Shown here in pieces: positions 5,248 through 7,419 of a stretch of DNA of 7,419 nucleotides; the first letter of the stretch is position 1; the number at the start of each line of letters is the position of its first letter. The stretch comes from Chloroflexota bacterium (GTDB taxonomy: Bacteria > Chloroflexota > Limnocylindria > Limnocylindrales > CSP1-4). The notes beneath the pieces were generated by a model. It did no database searches and was not told the origin of the DNA. It saw only the letters and a program-made list of their open reading frames with translations. The translations under genes and the position numbers were made by a program. The stretch spans positions 1 through 7,419 of the forward strand of contig JACQEH010000079.1 in assembly GCA_016200675.1 (NCBI GenBank), in the 5' to 3' direction.

Positions 5248-5757
5248 ATGACGACATCCCTCATGAAGGACGCGTTCGGGCACCATGTCTGGGCGACCGT
5301 CGTCCTGATCGACGCCTGCGCCACGCTGACGCCCGAGCAGCTCGCCACGAGCGTCCCCGGTACCTACGGCACGATCATCGACACGCTGCGCCACACGGTG
5401 GGGGCCGACTGCTCCTATCTCTTCGCCCTCACGGGCGGACGGATCGCGACCATCCAGGAGGCCGGGATGGACCTCGCCGGCCTGCGGGCGGCGATGGTCG
5501 CGAACGGGCCAGCCTGGGATGCCCTGCTGGTCACGGATCCGGACCCCGAGGCGATCGTGGTCCGGCACCGGGACGACGGCTCCGAGTCCGGGGCGCCGGC
5601 CGGCATCCGCCTTGCCCAGGCGCTCCACCACGGCACCGACCACCGCAGCCAGATCTGCACGGCCCTGACCAGCCTGGGGATCGAGCCGCCCTCGATCGAC
5701 GTATGGGATTTCGCCTGGAAGGACGGTCGCCTCACCGAGACTGCGCCCACCGCGTGA
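5248..5757 (+). CDS. DinB-superfamily (four-helix bundle, metal-binding) protein
   Basis: 169 residues from ATG 5248, close to the usual 150-175 of the DinB/YfiT-like fold. The family's three-histidine metal site is visible: H49 in DTLRHTVGADCSYLF, and H128 and H132 in LAQALHHGTDHRSQI, the HxxxHRxQ pattern of the third helix. The start FGHHVWATVVLIDACATL is the normal N-terminal helix, so the 61-residue in-frame extension back to 5065 is not supported. Members are metal-dependent hydrolases or thiol transferases (bacillithiol/mycothiol-linked in some groups), or have unknown function; the substrate here is unknown. The name does not imply DNA polymerase IV. A leaderless promoter (TACGGT) lies 6 nt upstream. 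A DUF1801 gene follows 41 nt later on the same strand, probably in one operon. Confidence 0.87.
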   Translation: MTTSLMKDAFGHHVWATVVLIDACATLTPEQLATSVPGTYGTIIDTLRHTVGADCSYLFALTGGRIATIQEAGMDLAGLRAAMVANGPAWDALLVTDPDPEAIVVRHRDDGSESGAPAGIRLAQALHHGTDHRSQICTALTSLGIEPPSIDVWDFAWKDGRLTETAPTA

Positions 5758-5798
5758 CCGTCGATCCCGGCCGATCGCGAGAAGGGGCCGTCGAACCG

Positions 5799-6170
5799 AT
5801 GACCACGGCGGACACCTCGGGCGTCGATGCCTACCTCGAGAGGATTCCGGTAGCCCCGCGAGCGGCGCTCGAGGAGCTTCGCGGCATCATCAGGACCGCC
5901 GCACCGGACGCTGTCGAGACGATCGCCTACGACATGCCCGCCTACCGGCTCGATGGCAGCCTCCTGATCTCGTTCGCCGCCTACCGTCGGCATTGCAGCC
6001 TCTTCCCCGCGAGCCAGGCGGTGGTCGACGCCTGTGGCGGGGAGCTCCAGCCGTACATCTCCGGCAAGGCCACCATCCAGTTCACGGCGGCGCGACCCCT
6101 GCCGGCCGCTCTCACGCGGAAGATCGTCGAGATCCGCGTCGCCGAGCTCCGCGCTCGCGGTACCGGCTGA
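5799..6170 (+). CDS. DUF1801 (YdhG-like / frataxin-like iron-chaperone family) protein
   Basis: 123 residues from ATG 5799, about the normal family length. The start agrees with a purine-rich GAAGGGG (5781-5787), with an 11-nt gap that is slightly long. Family features in order: VDAYLERIP near the N-terminus, LEELRGIIRTAAPDAVETIAYDMPAYRLDGSLLISFAAYRRHCSLFP, then the SGKATIQFTAARPLPAALTRKIVEIRVAEL closing part, where family members usually show SGKGTIRFP-type sequence. Some members of this fold are described as iron chaperones; others are of unknown function, and nothing here settles it. It is cytoplasmic. Position 41 nt after the DinB-like gene suggests co-transcription. It converges with plsY with only 27 nt between the stop codons. 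Confidence 0.87.
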   Translation: MTTADTSGVDAYLERIPVAPRAALEELRGIIRTAAPDAVETIAYDMPAYRLDGSLLISFAAYRRHCSLFPASQAVVDACGGELQPYISGKATIQFTAARPLPAALTRKIVEIRVAELRARGTG

Positions 6171-6197
6171 CGGCGCGATCCCGGAGCGGGCTCGACC

Positions 6198-6851
6198 CTA
6201 GACGGGGCTGCCGGGCCCCCGGCCGCCCAGGAGCCCCAGGTCGAACTTCCGCTCCTTGCCGTGGAGGAGCCGCTCGATGTTGTCGGCATGCGCGAGCCAG
6301 ATGAGCACGGGGCCGACGGCCGCCCAGACCAGGTAGGCGGGAGGCACGGCCCCCGAGGCGACCGCCCAGATCAGGAGCATGGCGGGGAACATCGCCGCAG
6401 ACCCGAGGAGCGACCCGAGCGACACATAGCGGGTCACGAGGATGGCCAGGACGAAGACCGGTGCCGCGAGGACCACCGCGACGGGCTGGATGACCAGCAT
6501 CGTGCCCACGCCCGTCCCGACGCCCCGGCCGCCGCCGAAGCCGAGGAAGATCGACCTCGAGCTGCCGACCACCGCGGCGAACGCGCAGGCCACCTCGACC
6601 ACGGAATCACCGCCCGTCACGACGCGGGCGAGGAGGACCGGCAGGGCGCCCTTGGCGAGGTCGCCGGTCACCACGACGGCGGCCCACTTGCGGCCAAGGG
6701 CGCGGAGGGCGTTCGTGCCACCGGTTCGTCCCGAGCCGACGGTCCGCGGGTCCGGTCCGCCGGTGAGGCGAGCCACGAGGACCCCGAAGGGGATGGAGCC
6801 GGCGAGGTAGGCCAGGACCACCAGCAGCACGCGCAGGACGATCGCGTCCAC
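6198..6851 (-). CDS. plsY: Acyl-phosphate:glycerol-3-phosphate acyltransferase PlsY
   Basis: Integral membrane enzyme that transfers an acyl group from acyl-phosphate to sn-glycerol-3-phosphate, the first acylation in phospholipid synthesis (partner PlsX). I chose GTG 6851 (217 residues, normal length); it has a purine-rich GGAAGGGA just upstream and starts directly at the first membrane helix. The longer frame from 6965 would add a 38-residue Pro/Arg/Gly-rich tail unlike the family and would run through the promoter. Motif 1: GSIPFG (18-23) and GSGRTGGTNALR (39-50, usually GSGNxGATN). GDLAKG (63-68) is a conserved Asp/Lys turn. Motif 2: GSSRSIFLGFGGGRGVGTG (96-114), with Ser97 where most members have His. 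Motif 3: H188xxN191 and E200 (HADNIERLLHGKE), the residues known to be essential in the pneumococcal enzyme. At least five hydrophobic segments. The stop is TAG 6198-6200, convergent with the DUF1801 gene. Confidence 0.93.
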   Translation of the reverse strand: MDAIVLRVLLVVLAYLAGSIPFGVLVARLTGGPDPRTVGSGRTGGTNALRALGRKWAAVVVTGDLAKGALPVLLARVVTGGDSVVEVACAFAAVVGSSRSIFLGFGGGRGVGTGVGTMLVIQPVAVVLAAPVFVLAILVTRYVSLGSLLGSAAMFPAMLLIWAVASGAVPPAYLVWAAVGPVLIWLAHADNIERLLHGKERKFDLGLLGGRGPGSPV

Positions 6852-6907
6852 GGCTTCCCTTCCGCTGGGCGGGCCCTGCTGGCCCCGAGACGGCCCGGCT
6901 GGGGGCG

Positions 6908-6916
6908 AGTCTAGCA
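6908..6916 (-). promoter_or_regulatory. plsY: Extended -10 promoter for plsY
   Basis: On the minus strand TGCTAGACT combines the extended -10 TG with TAGACT (6908-6913). A start near 6901 would give a leader of about 50 nt carrying the GGAAGGGA ribosome binding site before GTG 6851. No good -35 is seen, as allowed for extended -10 promoters. Confidence 0.4.
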
Positions 6917-6932
6917 CCGCCTCCGGGGCGGT
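6916..6932. promoter_or_regulatory. Inverted repeat between the divergent plsY and lpdA promoters
   Basis: ACCGCC (6916-6921) and GGCGGT (6927-6932) flank a 5-nt centre. It overlaps the upstream edge of the plsY -10 and lies just before the forward -35-like TTGCGC (6936-6941). Its position suits an operator acting on both promoters, but 6-bp GC arms are easily found by chance here. Confidence 0.25.
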
Positions 6933-6935
6933 CGG

Positions 6936-6965
6936 TTGCGCCCTTCGGGACGGCCCGCGTACCAT
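6936..6965 (+). promoter_or_regulatory. Candidate promoter for the lpdA leader ORF
   Basis: TTGCGC (6936-6941) and TACCAT (6960-6965) are 18 nt apart; ATG 6974 follows the -10 by 8 nt, consistent with leaderless transcription. The promoter is back-to-back with that of plsY. Confidence 0.4.
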
Positions 6966-6973
6966 CCGGCTCG

Positions 6974-7060
6974 ATGACCCACCCGTCCCGTCGGACCGTC
7001 CGCGCCTGCGCTTCGGCCGCGGCCGCGGGCAGTGCGCACAGCACTATCCCGGGCGCCTGA
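6974..7060 (+). CDS. Possible leaderless 28-residue leader ORF coupled to lpdA
   Basis: ATG 6974 opens a 28-codon frame (an Arg/Ser-rich start, then an Ala-rich stretch) ending at TGA 7058-7060, 2 nt before the lpdA ATG. It has a TACCAT box 8 nt upstream and no SD, like the other leaderless genes in this window. The lpdA start also lacks an SD, so ribosomes finishing this ORF could restart on lpdA. It is too short for a homology judgement and the peptide may have no function of its own; it could also be chance. Confidence 0.35.
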   Translation: MTHPSRRTVRACASAAAAGSAHSTIPGA

Positions 7061-7062
7061 GC

Positions 7063-7419
7063 ATGGCCGTCGGCTCGTCCAACGACTTCGACCTGATCGT
7101 GCTCGGGGCCGGCACGGGCGGCTACACCGCCGCGTTCCGGGCAGCCCAGCTGGGACTCAAGGTCGCCCTCGTCGACGAGGACAAGATCGGCGGCACCTGC
7201 CTCCACCGCGGCTGCATCCCGACCAAGGCCCTCCTCGAATCGGCCGCCTTCACGGAACGCATCCGGCATGCCAAGGACTTCGGCATCGACGTGACCGGTG
7301 ATCCGGTCGTCGACTACGCCCGCATGGCCGCCCGACGGGATCAGGTCGTGAAGCGGATGTGGACGGGCCTCAAGACCCTCATCGACAAGAACAAGGTGGC
7401 CTGGATCCAGGGCCGCGGC
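7063..7419 (+). CDS. lpdA: Dihydrolipoyl dehydrogenase (E3), N-terminal 119 residues (runs off window)
   Basis: FAD-dependent pyridine-nucleotide disulfide oxidoreductase that reoxidises the dihydrolipoyl groups of 2-oxoacid dehydrogenase or glycine cleavage complexes with NAD+. The N-terminal FAD Rossmann motif GAGTGGY (15-21) is followed by an acidic residue at the end of strand 2 (VALVDED) and the redox-active disulfide GGTCLHRGCIPTKALL, with C46 and C51. His48 replaces the more common Asn, a variant I believe is common in actinobacterial and Chloroflexota-type enzymes. The spacing C-x4-C and the IPTK sequence separate it from glutathione and mercuric reductases with moderate certainty. 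ATG 7063 fits the family start; no SD is visible. Full-length proteins have about 460-480 residues, so roughly three quarters lies beyond the window, and later genes of the operon cannot be seen. Confidence 0.92.
   Translation, partial: MAVGSSNDFDLIVLGAGTGGYTAAFRAAQLGLKVALVDEDKIGGTCLHRGCIPTKALLESAAFTERIRHAKDFGIDVTGDPVVDYARMAARRDQVVKRMWTGLKTLIDKNKVAWIQGRG

Noticed and set aside
3700..5643. 647-codon minus-strand open frame antisense to the PPOX, membrane and DinB genes
   Set aside because: It runs across three unrelated genes and their intergenic regions with Glu/Arg/Gly-rich composition and no domain; a shadow of GC-rich codons.
6200..6240. GGGGCT...AGCCCC and CCGGG/CCCGG inverted repeats at the 3' end of plsY, a possible bidirectional terminator
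   Set aside because: Lies in coding sequence, the inner arms leave almost no loop and no T-run follows in either direction.
6261..6914. 217-codon plus-strand frame rich in His/Asp/Glu/Gly opposite plsY
   Set aside because: Antisense to well-supported PlsY motifs; composition is typical of complementary-strand shadow ORFs.

Overview
The window is very GC-rich with mostly G/C third codon positions. It reads like a piece of a high-GC bacterial chromosome, most likely a member of Chloroflexota (Limnocylindria/Ellin6529-like). That placement is an inference from the GC content, the two-zinc-ribbon protein with a Gly/Tyr-rich linker, the F420/PPOX-type flavoprotein and the apparent frequent use of leaderless starts; no marker gene proves it. 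No rRNA, tRNA, CRISPR array, transposase or phage gene is visible. Most genes are housekeeping or small accessory genes.

Layout. Positions 1-2713 (+) hold a glycerol catabolic pair: the C-terminal part of glpD (cut by the window edge), then glpK 10 nt later. glpK loses family resemblance about 80 residues before its expected end and continues in unrelated sequence, so it is probably truncated although the ORF length looks almost normal. Positions 2600-3260 carry a small protein with two zinc ribbons. Its leader can fold so that the Shine-Dalgarno sequence is completely paired, and the same anti-SD 9-mer recurs just after its stop codon. Positions 3229-3842 hold a PPOX-class flavoprotein gene with a tandem duplication at each end: a 64-bp repeat that copies its ribosome binding site and start codon out of frame, and a 28-bp repeat that copies its last codons beyond the stop. 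Positions 3904-4959 encode an unrecognised membrane protein with 4+4 predicted helices. Positions 5248-6170 hold a DinB-fold protein and a DUF1801 protein, probably one operon. plsY lies on the minus strand (6198-6851) and is divergent from lpdA, which starts at 7063 and leaves the window. A possible leaderless 28-codon leader ORF ends 2 nt before the lpdA start.

How the genes relate. GlpK (if active), GlpD and PlsY all act on sn-glycerol-3-phosphate: formation, oxidation to DHAP, and acylation to lysophosphatidate. They are on opposite strands and far enough apart that this may be coincidence. LpdA is the E3 subunit of 2-oxoacid dehydrogenase complexes. The remaining genes have no obvious joint pathway. 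No new defence or biosynthetic system is evident. The most interesting signals are regulatory: the SD-sequestering leader, the duplicated translation start, and the repeated leaderless promoter pattern (TAnnnT placed 6-8 nt before a start codon).
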